The position numbers and the translations under genes are program-made. A stretch of DNA of 10,961 bases from Deltaproteobacteria bacterium (GTDB lineage: Bacteria; Desulfobacterota; Desulfobacteria; Desulfobacterales; C00003060): positions 1 through 10,961 of the forward strand of contig QMMV01000036.1 in assembly GCA_003647435.1 (NCBI GenBank). The letters are read 5' to 3'. Under the pieces are notes generated by a model. It ran no database searches and was not told where the DNA came from. It saw nothing but the letters and a program-made list of their open reading frames with translations. Within the stretch, counting starts at the first letter, position 1, and each line of letters starts with the position of its first letter. Shown piece by piece: positions 1 through 7,092 of the stretch.

Positions 1-10
1 AAATATTATT

Positions 11-85
11 GCGGACAGGCCATCCGATTGGAGACCGTCTCAAACTCAGACAGTGAGCCAGTCTCCAATCGGATGGCCTGTCCGC
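11..85. repeat. Perfect 25-bp inverted repeat (large hairpin)
   Basis: The left arm (11-35, starting gcggacaggc) and the right arm (61-85, ending cctgtccgc) are exact reverse complements over 25 bases. They are separated by a 25-nt loop that holds a smaller CTCA/TGAG pair (45-48 with 54-57). A run of seven or more T begins about 12 bases after the right arm, so this could end transcription from an upstream gene. However, stem and loop are both larger than in a normal intrinsic terminator and the T run is not adjacent. It could also be a small non-autonomous mobile element or a dispersed palindromic repeat. No flanking target duplication is visible. The fold is certain from sequence; the role is unknown. 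Confidence 0.85.
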
Positions 86-137
86 TCCGTATGTCTGTTT
101 TTTTAAAAGAGCTAAAGTGTTACTTCTACAGATATTT

Positions 138-163
138 CAGGGGTGATTCGTGAATCGCCCCTG
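138..163. repeat. REP-like palindrome of the GGGGYGATTC type
   Basis: Arms 138-149 and 152-163 (CAGGGGTGATTC and GAATCGCCCCTG) pair over 12 positions with a single G-T wobble and a 2-nt centre, so the innermost pairs would open to form the loop. Short palindromes with the core GGGGCGATTC/GAATCGCCCC recur between genes in various bacterial genomes, to my recollection. This copy is probably such a dispersed element. An in-frame GTG at 143 lies inside the palindrome and would add 17 residues to the next gene; this argues against using that GTG as the start. Confidence 0.6.
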
Positions 164-166
164 CAT

Positions 167-179
167 CGCCATTTTGGCG
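167..179 (+). other. Small hairpin in the leader of the corrinoid-activator gene
   Basis: CGCCA (167-171) and TGGCG (175-179) pair around a TTT loop. The structure ends 14 nt before the chosen ATG at 194, close to where a ribosome would bind, and no good Shine-Dalgarno sequence is visible between it and the ATG. It could reduce translation initiation or simply be part of the neighbouring palindromic repeat. No T run follows, so it is not an intrinsic terminator. Confidence 0.35.
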
Positions 180-193
180 TACAAGCTTTAAAC

Positions 194-2239
194 ATGAAAA
201 ATACCGTTACTTTTCTCCCTGACAATATCTCAATTGTTGTAGACAGGGGAACAAACCTCTTGGAGGCCGCACTTGCGGCAGGCGTTCACATAAACGCATC
301 TTGTGGAGGCCAGGGTCTTTGCGGGAAATGTCGTGTACTCGTAGAGGCAGGTGAAGTTGACAGCAAAAGAACTGAAAAAATAAGTAAGCAGGAATATGAC
401 CAGGGCTGGCGGCAGGCCTGTACAAGCCTGGTTCTTTCAGATTGCACAGTACGAATACCGCCCGAGTCGAGGGGTGCAAAGCGGCTTAAAGCCCAGAAAC
501 TCGACATGGGCAAGGCCGACCGCAAGATTGCATCTCTGAAAACAAAACCTCTGGCTGAAGGCTGGGTCTTTGATCCTCTTGCCATTAAAGTCCCTGTTCA
601 ACTTGCCCCCCCTACCTTAAACGACAATGTGAGCGATCTGACCCGACTTTCATTGGGTCTGAAGCAACAACATGATATCGAAAACCTTTCTGTAGATCTT
701 CGATGCCTCAAGGCGATGCCGAAAATTCTAAGAAGCGCTGATTGGAATGTCACTGCCACACTGATGCCGCCGCTCGAACCTGAGGCTATTCTGTCAGAAG
801 GCGCGAAATCTGCACCATTAAGATTAGTCCGCCTGGAACCCGGTGACACCTCCGAATTCAACCTTGCTGTTGCCCTGGACATTGGCACGACCACCGTGTG
901 TGCCGAACTCATTGATCTCAACATGGGGAAAGTCCTGGCGGAAGCCGCTGAATATAACAGGCAGGCCCAGTACGGAGATGATGTAATTTCGCGCATCACA
1001 TATGCGCAAAAACCTGACGGCAAACAGAAACTACAGTCTCTTGTCGTATCATCCATCAATCAAGTCGTTGACGAACTCGTGGAGCAAACAAATACCTCGA
1101 AAAAAAATATCTCGTGCATTGCTTCAGCTGCCAATACGACGATGACCCATTTGCTTTTAGGCTTAGAGACACGTTATATTAGAGAGACGCCGTATGTGCC
1201 CGCGGCCAACTTCATGCCAGCAGTGTATGCCTCAGATATCGGCATAGATGTACCTGATTGCGTGGAATTTTACAGCTTCCCAGCCGTAGCAAGTTATGTC
1301 GGAGGAGATATTGTTTCCGGAATACTATCATCGGGCGTATTTCAAAAAGAGCAACTCACTTTATATATAGACATCGGGACGAACGGGGAGATCGTTCTTG
1401 GCAACAGGGACTGGCTTGTATGTGCCGCCTGCTCCATGGGCCCCGCCTTTGAAGGAGGCGGCATTCAATATGGGATGCGCGCCGAGCCAGGGGCGATCGA
1501 GGGATTTCACATAAACCCCTTGACCCTGGAACCTATGCTTATCACAGTAGAAAGAAAAAGACCCCGAGGTATCTGCGGATCCGGACTTATCAGCATCCTT
1601 GCCGAGCTTTTGTCAGCGTGCGTCATTGACCGTAATGGAAAATTTGCACACGATCTCCCCTCAGACCGGATACGAGAGGGACGATTTGGATGGGAATATG
1701 TAGTAACGCGCGCGCAGGAATCGGCAACAAGGTCTGATATCGTAATCACGGAAGTCGATATTGAAAACCTGATTCGTGCCAAAGCAGCCCTTTTCGCCGG
1801 ATGTCTCACCCTGCTTGAAAGTCTTTCGCTGACATTCGATGAGCTGGATCGCGTGATCATTGCTGGTGCCTTTGGACGATACATCAATATTGAAAATGGC
1901 AAACGGATTGGCCTCTTTCCCGATATCCCGGATGAAAAGTTCCAGTTTTTAGGAAACGGTTCGCTGATAGGGTCGCGGCTTGTCTGCCTATGCCGAGAAA
2001 TGTTGGACGAGGTCCAACGTATCGCTAAGATGATGACAAACATCGAGTTGAGTGACAACCCATCTTTCATGGACAAGTATATGGGAGCCCTTTTTCTCCC
2101 CCATACCGATGAACACCTGTTCCCTGATGTGAGCGAATATCTTCGATCAACCCGCCAGACGGTCCGTAGTGAGAGGAAACATCCCGGCGAATTTCAGACT
2201 CGACCACCCGGCCGGTTGGGAAGCCAGGAATATGCTTAG
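194..2239 (+). CDS. RACo-like corrinoid-protein reductive activator: [2Fe-2S] ferredoxin domain plus ASKHA ATPase domain
   Basis: Proteins of this family use ATP to drive one-electron reduction of inactive Co(II) corrinoid proteins back to Co(I), serving cytoplasmic corrinoid methyltransferase systems. From the ATG at 194 the product is 681 residues. Cys37, Cys43, Cys46 and Cys76 give the CX5CX2C...C pattern of a plant-type [2Fe-2S] cluster. A linker region follows, then an actin/Hsp70-like ATPase fold: phosphate-1 loop DIGTTT from Asp229, phosphate-2 loop DIGTNGE from Asp393, ICGSG at 460-464, and the adenosine-site motif AGAFG at 557-561. The GTG at 143 is in frame but lies in a palindrome, so 194 is preferred although its ribosome site is weak. 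The last ~35 residues (after EHLFPDV) are basic and low in conservation features, and reach into the recN start. No methyltransferase or corrinoid protein is visible in the window, so the substrate is unknown. Confidence 0.87.
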   Translation: MKNTVTFLPDNISIVVDRGTNLLEAALAAGVHINASCGGQGLCGKCRVLVEAGEVDSKRTEKISKQEYDQGWRQACTSLVLSDCTVRIPPESRGAKRLKAQKLDMGKADRKIASLKTKPLAEGWVFDPLAIKVPVQLAPPTLNDNVSDLTRLSLGLKQQHDIENLSVDLRCLKAMPKILRSADWNVTATLMPPLEPEAILSEGAKSAPLRLVRLEPGDTSEFNLAVALDIGTTTVCAELIDLNMGKVLAEAAEYNRQAQYGDDVISRITYAQKPDGKQKLQSLVVSSINQVVDELVEQTNTSKKNISCIASAANTTMTHLLLGLETRYIRETPYVPAANFMPAVYASDIGIDVPDCVEFYSFPAVASYVGGDIVSGILSSGVFQKEQLTLYIDIGTNGEIVLGNRDWLVCAACSMGPAFEGGGIQYGMRAEPGAIEGFHINPLTLEPMLITVERKRPRGICGSGLISILAELLSACVIDRNGKFAHDLPSDRIREGRFGWEYVVTRAQESATRSDIVITEVDIENLIRAKAALFAGCLTLLESLSLTFDELDRVIIAGAFGRYINIENGKRIGLFPDIPDEKFQFLGNGSLIGSRLVCLCREMLDEVQRIAKMMTNIELSDNPSFMDKYMGALFLPHTDEHLFPDVSEYLRSTRQTVRSERKHPGEFQTRPPGRLGSQEYA

Positions 2240-3932
2240 AGAGCTTTCGATAAAAAACTTTGCGATCATTGACGACCTCTCAATCAGTCTTGAAAAAGGG
2301 CTTACCGTATTAACCGGTGAGACAGGCGCTGGCAAATCTGTTATCATAAATGCTGTGAACCTCATCCTTGGGGCCAGGGCGTCACCGGAACTAATACGCA
2401 GCTCTGAAGAGGCAGCCGAACTTGAAGCCTTGTTTGATGTGCCCCCTCAGAGCCCGGCAGCAAGGATGGCCCGGTCGAAAGGGTTTGATGTTTCAGAGGG
2501 ACTCCTTATTCGTCGCATTATCCGCAGAAACGGGCGTCATAATGTCTATATCAATGGTCGACTGGCCACAACCCAGATTCTTTCGAGCATTAACCAGCAC
2601 CTTGCAAGCATTGCCAGCCAACACGCCCATCAGAGCCTCCTGAAACCGGAACATCAGCTCCTGCTTGTTGACCAGTATGGTGAGTTATCGGGACTTCGCC
2701 AAAAAGTGGGGGCCTGTTACAATGAGATGGTTCCATTAATCAGGAAACTGACCAAATTAAGACACAAGCTGGACGAACAATCGGAGCGTCGCGAGCTTCT
2801 TGAGTTTCAATGCCGCGAGATACAGAATGCCAAAATAGCTTTGGGCGAAGACCAGAAGCTTGAGCAGGAACGTCAACGCCTCAAGAATGCAGAGCGCCTG
2901 TATGAAACAATAGGCAGAAGCGTGGATCGTCTGTATGCTGGTGAAGATGCCGTCTTTGAACGCCTGACCACGATCGCCAGAGAACTGCAGAGGCTCAGCC
3001 GGATAGATCAGGCCCTGGCTCCTGCTGCGAATAGAATGGAGGCGGCCGCTTTTGAGCTGGAAGATATTGCCGCTGATTTGCAGACATATTTACAGGGTAT
3101 TGTCTTTGATAGTGATCGCCTTGAAGAGATCGAGCTGCGTCTGGATACACTCCAGAGATTGAAACGAAAATACGGCGGCTCTCTTGAGTCCGTGCTGGCT
3201 CGCGGTATAGAGACTGAAGAAAAATTGAAGCGTGTTTCTTCTATTCCCGAAGAAATTGCAAATACTGAGAGGCGCCTTGATAATCTGTATGATGAGCTTG
3301 GAAAGTTGTGCCGCAGGCTTTCTGAAAAAAGAAAAAAAGCGGCGGCAGACCTTGCTAAAAGGGTTGAGAAAGAGCTAACATCTCTCGGAATGCCCGGGAC
3401 ACGCTTTGAAGTCAGGTTTGAACATGTCCCTTTTGATAAGGAGACAGACCCTCATCTTGTTCTGGATAACAGCGGAATTGAGGCCACAGGGATAGACCGG
3501 GCCGAGTTCTTGATTGCCCCAAATGTGGGTGAAGACCTCAAACCTCTTGTCCGGATCGCGTCGGGGGGTGAGCTTTCCAGATGCATTCTCGCCCTGAAGG
3601 CAATCCTTGCAACCGGTAAATCGCTTGAGACTCTGATCTTCGATGAGGTGGACGCCGGCATCGGCGGGAGTGTAGCCGAGATGGTCGGCAATAAACTGGA
3701 GTCCTTATCCCATTTTCATCAGGTTATCACCATTACTCACTTACCACAGATCGCCCGGTTCGGAAGACAGCATTTCAGAATCGCCAAAGAAGTTCAGATG
3801 GGGCGCACTCGAACCACTATTACGCCGTTGGCTGGCGAGGCCCGCGTCAAAGAACTGGCCCGGATGCTGGGCGGAGTCAGGATCACAAAGAAGGTTATTG
3901 AGCATGCCCGTGAGATGGTGGGGCAACGCTGA
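2232..3932 (+). CDS. recN: DNA repair protein RecN
   Basis: RecN is an SMC-like ATPase of the cytoplasm that acts early in double-strand break repair, holding DNA ends and promoting RecA-dependent recombination. The 566-residue product is close to the usual length (about 550-570). The N-terminus MLRELSIKNFAIIDDL is typical, followed by Walker A GETGAGKS at 29-36. The middle (about 160-400) is rich in Glu, Arg, Lys and Leu, as expected for the antiparallel coiled-coil arms. The ABC signature ASGGELSR begins at 443, and Walker B LIFDEVD has Asp471 and Glu472. An upstream in-frame GTG at 2169 would add 21 residues unlike RecN, so ATG 2232 is chosen by family N-terminus. AGGA at 2226-2229 is only 2 nt from this ATG. 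The start overlaps the previous gene by 8 bases, suggesting translational coupling. In many bacteria recN is SOS-controlled, but no LexA box was identified here. Confidence 0.97.
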   Translation: MLRELSIKNFAIIDDLSISLEKGLTVLTGETGAGKSVIINAVNLILGARASPELIRSSEEAAELEALFDVPPQSPAARMARSKGFDVSEGLLIRRIIRRNGRHNVYINGRLATTQILSSINQHLASIASQHAHQSLLKPEHQLLLVDQYGELSGLRQKVGACYNEMVPLIRKLTKLRHKLDEQSERRELLEFQCREIQNAKIALGEDQKLEQERQRLKNAERLYETIGRSVDRLYAGEDAVFERLTTIARELQRLSRIDQALAPAANRMEAAAFELEDIAADLQTYLQGIVFDSDRLEEIELRLDTLQRLKRKYGGSLESVLARGIETEEKLKRVSSIPEEIANTERRLDNLYDELGKLCRRLSEKRKKAAADLAKRVEKELTSLGMPGTRFEVRFEHVPFDKETDPHLVLDNSGIEATGIDRAEFLIAPNVGEDLKPLVRIASGGELSRCILALKAILATGKSLETLIFDEVDAGIGGSVAEMVGNKLESLSHFHQVITITHLPQIARFGRQHFRIAKEVQMGRTRTTITPLAGEARVKELARMLGGVRITKKVIEHAREMVGQR

Positions 3933-3943
3933 AAGCTGAAAGC
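3928..3943. repeat. Short heptamer tandem repeat at the recN/gspL junction
   Basis: GCTGAAA occurs twice in tandem (3928-3934 and 3935-3941), followed by GC. In another phase it reads TGAAAGC twice, starting exactly at the recN stop codon TGA at 3930. It fills nearly the whole 13-base gap between recN and gspL and takes the place of a good Shine-Dalgarno sequence. Two copies alone could be chance; the similar 7-base periodicity in other spacers of this window makes it more believable. Confidence 0.5.
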
Positions 3944-3945
3944 AA

Positions 3946-5457
3946 ATGCCAAGAAAAATCCTCGCACTTGACGTAAACTCGGATTCTATCTCGGTGGTTC
4001 AGGTTTCATGCGGCCTCAAGACACATCAGATAATAGCCTGCGGCCATGTTTTAATCGAAAAACCTGGTGGATTGGATGAAGCGATGAAATCGCTCCTCAA
4101 TGAAATGGAGATCACAAGCGATAGCACCATCGTGTCAATCCCCGGTGAACGTGTATCGTATCGTAACTTGCGAATGCCTTTCAAGGATGCAAAAAAGATC
4201 AGCCAGACCCTTCCCTTTGAAGTTGAAACCATGCTCCCCTATCGAATTGAAGACCTGATAGTAGATTTTACTGTAGTTGATAAGGGAGATGAAAGCGAAA
4301 TCCTTGCCGCCTGTGCGAGCCGTGCATACATATCAGAGTATCTTAGACAATTACAAGCATACGGACTCGATCCTGAAATTATAGACATAAGTGGAGTCCC
4401 CACCGTCCACTGGCTTTTAAAACAGGCCGATACGCCTGGCAACGGACTATTTCTGCGAATTGGCGGAGAGACAAACACGATGATTCTTCATCTGAAGAGG
4501 CGCATTGCTCTGGTTCGAACGATCCCTTCTAAAGGGCCTCCTGTTGCGCAGATTCTTCGTGAAAAAACAAACAACAACCAGCCCGACCCCGAGGTCACTG
4601 AACGCCTTGAGGCGTCTATTGGCTGTCTTTGCAAAGAGGTCCAGGCTACACTTCACGGCTTCCGGTGGCAAACACGGAAAGAGGTTCAGCCAGAGAAAGT
4701 CTTTGTTACAGGTCCTGCGGCGATGCATCCGGACACAGCACGTCTTTTAGGTGAGTCTTTTCAGCTTCCGGTCGACATCATAGACATTGGGAGAGATTCA
4801 CATATTCAGATGGACGAAAATATCGCTCGTCTATGGAATCCTGCTCTAATGGACAATGCGCTGGCTCTTGCAATCAGGGAAACAAAGCGGGGTGTATGTT
4901 TCAATTTCAGAAAAGGTGAATTTGAGGTCAAGAGACATTATTTTGTCCATAAGAAAGAGATCCAGAAGGCGGCGGCTTTCCTGTTGATAATTCTTTCACT
5001 TCTTTCCCTTGATATGGGCTTAGACTACCATTTTCTAAAGGAGCGCCACACAAGCCTGGGTCACCAGATCACGCAAGTCTTTACAGAGACATTCCCTGAC
5101 GTAAAACGCATAGTAAACCCCGTGCAACAAATGAGGGTGAAAATAAGCGAAATCAAGAAATCCTCCTTTCTTCCGGAAGCCAGTGCAAACGAGAAGGTCC
5201 TTGACTTGCTGAAAGACATCTCCCAAAGACTTCCCGAATCCGTTGATGTTCACGTCACCCGCATAACGGTTGACCAGGATGCTGTTCTAATCAAGGGTGA
5301 AACCGACACGTTTAACAGCGTTGACACTATCAAGAAAAGGCTTGAAACGTCAACCTACTTTAGCGCGGTAACTATCAGTTCTGCAAATGTTGATCGATCC
5401 GGCAACCGCGTTCGATTCGAAATCAAGCTGAAACGGCGTACCAAACTCAAAACATGA
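3946..5457 (+). CDS. gspL: Type II secretion protein GspL (PilM-like actin fold, membrane span, PilN/GspL-like periplasmic domain)
   Basis: GspL is an inner-membrane T2SS platform protein. Its cytoplasmic domain recruits the ATPase GspE and its periplasmic part binds GspM. The 503-residue product begins with an actin-like domain, seen in the N-terminal strand ILALDVNSDSISVVQV, the PilM-like segment IVSIPGERVSYRNLRMPF (about 62-80), and NGLFLRIGGETNTMILHL near 165-182. One hydrophobic segment, AAAFLLIILSLLSLDMGL at about 340-360, follows a Lys-rich stretch. A periplasmic region then contains a probable coiled coil and a C-terminal ferredoxin-like fold (about 425-495). The order of domains matches a PilM-PilN fusion, which is how GspL is built; downstream gspM, gspN and gspC support GspL over a type IV pilus role. 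It starts 13 bases after recN and ends with a 4-base ATGA overlap with gspM. No strong Shine-Dalgarno is seen. Confidence 0.85.
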   Translation: MPRKILALDVNSDSISVVQVSCGLKTHQIIACGHVLIEKPGGLDEAMKSLLNEMEITSDSTIVSIPGERVSYRNLRMPFKDAKKISQTLPFEVETMLPYRIEDLIVDFTVVDKGDESEILAACASRAYISEYLRQLQAYGLDPEIIDISGVPTVHWLLKQADTPGNGLFLRIGGETNTMILHLKRRIALVRTIPSKGPPVAQILREKTNNNQPDPEVTERLEASIGCLCKEVQATLHGFRWQTRKEVQPEKVFVTGPAAMHPDTARLLGESFQLPVDIIDIGRDSHIQMDENIARLWNPALMDNALALAIRETKRGVCFNFRKGEFEVKRHYFVHKKEIQKAAAFLLIILSLLSLDMGLDYHFLKERHTSLGHQITQVFTETFPDVKRIVNPVQQMRVKISEIKKSSFLPEASANEKVLDLLKDISQRLPESVDVHVTRITVDQDAVLIKGETDTFNSVDTIKKRLETSTYFSAVTISSANVDRSGNRVRFEIKLKRRTKLKT

Positions 5458-5969
5458 AGCTTGCAAAAAGAGAAAAATATTTTGTATCGGCAGGAGCTTT
5501 CTGCCTGATCGGATTTCTCCTCTTTCAATTTGTCGTTTTTCCCTTCTTTGAGAATAGAAGGCGGCTTCAAAGGGGAATCAAGGTCAGAGAAAAGATGCTG
5601 GCAGAAATTGTCGAGCTGCGGAATGAATACGAGGCCTGCAAGGCAGCATCTCATAGCATGCACGAGATGCTCGCCAGGCGAAAGCGGGGTTTTACACTCT
5701 TTTCTTTTCTCGAAGAGGCAGCCGGTGCCGCAAGCGTCAAACCATACATCAAATACATGAAACCCTCTACCGTCCAGGGTACGGGTCCTTATAAGGAATC
5801 CATGGTTGAGATGAAATTGGAGGCAATCACTTTGCAGGAACTTGTCGGCTACCTCTATCGGATCGAATCGCCGGATAACCAGGTAAAGGTCAAGCGGATC
5901 TCAATGAGCGAAAACAAGAAGGAAAAGGGCTACCTGGACGCCATTCTCCAGGTATTGACGTATCAGTAA
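5454..5969 (+). CDS. gspM: Type II secretion protein GspM (PilO-like)
   Basis: GspM is a bitopic inner-membrane protein that pairs with GspL and GspC in the T2SS platform. The 171-residue product has a short basic N-terminus (MKLAKREKYF), one membrane span at about 10-31 (AGAFCLIGFLLFQFVVFPFF), a charged helical segment likely to form a coiled coil (about 34-80), and a C-terminal alpha/beta domain (about 82-170) with the ferredoxin-like pattern of GspM and PilO. The start codon lies in the ATGA overlap with the gspL stop, and no Shine-Dalgarno sequence precedes it. Translation therefore probably depends on gspL, fitting the 1:1 partnership of the two proteins. Sequence conservation in this family is low; the call rests on size, topology and place between gspL and gspN. 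Confidence 0.78.
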   Translation: MKLAKREKYFVSAGAFCLIGFLLFQFVVFPFFENRRRLQRGIKVREKMLAEIVELRNEYEACKAASHSMHEMLARRKRGFTLFSFLEEAAGAASVKPYIKYMKPSTVQGTGPYKESMVEMKLEAITLQELVGYLYRIESPDNQVKVKRISMSENKKEKGYLDAILQVLTYQ

Positions 5970-5986
5970 CCGTATTGGTTGTCAGC

Positions 5987-6071
5987 GGTTCAAAGTTCAG
6001 GGTGCACGGTCAAACTCCTGAAAGTCGAGCAATTTAGCGCGATGTGAACCGTGAACCATGCACGCTGAACC
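5987..6071. repeat. Heptameric repeat arrays in inverted arrangement, gspM-gspN spacer
   Basis: The left array reads GGTTCAA, AGTTCAG, GGTGCAC, GGTCAAA (5987-6014). The right array reads GTGAACC, GTGAACC, ATGCACG, CTGAACC (6044-6071), which is the same heptad family on the other strand. Segments 5994-6012 and 6051-6071 can pair into an imperfect hairpin (heptads matching about 6/7 and 5/7, then fewer). The 7-base period resembles the short tandemly repeated sequences known from cyanobacteria, though the sequence is different. The array precedes gspN directly and overlaps a false GTG start at 6044. Function is unknown; it may be neutral, slippage-generated spacer DNA. Confidence 0.7.
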
Positions 6072-6085
6072 TGATAAGGTGCATG

Positions 6086-6985
6086 ATGATGAAAAACCTT
6101 ATTTCAAAACACAAGAAATGGTTTGGATATGCGATATTTGCACTTGTCTTGACCCTTGCCCTCCTTTATTACCGTTTTCCTTCAGATGCCCTGCGCCACT
6201 ATTTAGAAGCCACTGCGCAGAAGGCAAATCCCTTGCTATCCCTTTCGATTGATCACATAAAACTGCAGCTTCCTGTAGGTTTGAGATTTGAAAGAAGCAA
6301 ACTTGTCCTCAGAGATGAACCTGAAAAAGCTATTTTCAGCTCAAACAGCCTTCTGGTAAAACCACTGCTTGCTTCCTTATTTCAGGGAGAATTAGGATGT
6401 TCTTTCAACTGCCGGGCATATAACGGTAACTTGAAAGGCCGTATTTACTTGAACCGGGACAGGAATGGAAATTCAATCGAAACAGAACTTCAGCTCAGCA
6501 ATATTCAGCTTGATGATTATGACTATCTTTCAGACCTTATTGAACGTGACATAGGAGGAAGCCTTAATGGCACCATTTCGTACAAAGGCCCCTGCGACCT
6601 TCTGATGAACGGCTCAGGCAAGGCAAATTTGACCCTGTCAGACGGCAGGGTGGAGATTGTCCTGCCCCTTTTTACTTTGAATTCGATCGACTTTGATAAA
6701 ATGGAAATTGAGATGTTACTCCAAAAAAAGAAGGTAAACGTAACGCGTCTTGAACTGAAGGGGAAAAAACTGCGAGGAACACTGTCAGGCACCATAGGCT
6801 TGAAAAAGGAAATCAGGAAAAGCACCCTTGACCTCCAGGGCACGATCGAGCCATTTCCAGCGTTTTTCAAAAGCATCGCAGGGATCCATGACACTATACG
6901 ATTCTTCAAGAAACGCTTGAAACAAGGAACTTTTTCCTTTGTTATTCATGGAACTATGGCAGAGCCCAGGATACAATTCACATAG
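6086..6985 (+). CDS. gspN: Type II secretion protein GspN
   Basis: GspN is an accessory T2SS envelope protein, anchored in the inner membrane with a periplasmic body; its exact task is unsettled. The chosen product has 299 residues: a Lys-rich N-terminus, one membrane anchor (about 13-29, FGYAIFALVLTLALLYY), then a beta-rich periplasmic region resembling AsmA/TamB-like proteins (for example GGSLNGTISYKG, GSGKANLTLSDGRVEI, LRGTLSGTIGL). Three ATGs stand in a row at 6083, 6086 and 6089. AAGG at 6076-6079 gives spacings of 3, 6 and 9 nt, so 6086 or 6089 is more likely than 6083. A GTG at 6044 is in frame but falls inside a repeat array, and its extra residues would be repeat-derived. Position between gspM and gspC supports the assignment. 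It is separated from gspM by about 116 bases. Confidence 0.78.
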   Translation: MMKNLISKHKKWFGYAIFALVLTLALLYYRFPSDALRHYLEATAQKANPLLSLSIDHIKLQLPVGLRFERSKLVLRDEPEKAIFSSNSLLVKPLLASLFQGELGCSFNCRAYNGNLKGRIYLNRDRNGNSIETELQLSNIQLDDYDYLSDLIERDIGGSLNGTISYKGPCDLLMNGSGKANLTLSDGRVEIVLPLFTLNSIDFDKMEIEMLLQKKKVNVTRLELKGKKLRGTLSGTIGLKKEIRKSTLDLQGTIEPFPAFFKSIAGIHDTIRFFKKRLKQGTFSFVIHGTMAEPRIQFT

Positions 6986-7005
6986 CCATACAACTATATG
7001 GTTCG

Positions 7006-7061
7006 CCACAGACCCACAAAGACTGACACGGACGAACAAATTTCTGTGTGTGTGTCTGCGG
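7006..7061. repeat. Imperfect inverted repeat with GT-rich arm, gspN-gspC spacer
   Basis: CCACAGACCCACA (7006-7018) pairs with TGTGTGTCTGCGG (7049-7061) at 11 of 13 positions around a 30-nt loop. The loop side contains a further run of short ACxGAC-like units. The element lies wholly between the gspN stop and the gspC start and contains no reading frame worth calling. There is no T run after it, so an intrinsic terminator is unlikely. It may belong to a dispersed intergenic repeat family. Confidence 0.5.
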
Positions 7062-7092
7062 ATAGCTAAGCCCCCTGGTGGCTGAGCTGGAT

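Noticed and set aside
86..137. Possible promoter before the corrinoid-activator gene
   Set aside because: The A/T-rich stretch has no -35 and -10 pair with acceptable match and spacing.
143..193. N-terminal extension of the corrinoid activator from GTG 143
   Set aside because: The GTG lies in a palindrome without a ribosome site, and the ferredoxin domain begins normally from ATG 194.
598..1059. 153-codon open frame on the minus strand
   Set aside because: It is antisense to the well-supported ASKHA domain and shows no family features.
1507..2076. 189-codon open frame on the minus strand
   Set aside because: It lies wholly inside the corrinoid-activator gene, is Ser/Arg-rich with no recognisable domain, and is explained as an antisense shadow.
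2169..2231. Longer RecN from GTG 2169
   Set aside because: The 21 extra residues do not look like RecN, whose usual N-terminus begins at ATG 2232, and the GTG has no ribosome site.
6986..7001. CCATA/TATGG hairpin after the gspN stop as a terminator
   Set aside because: The 5-bp A/T-rich stem is weak and no T run follows.
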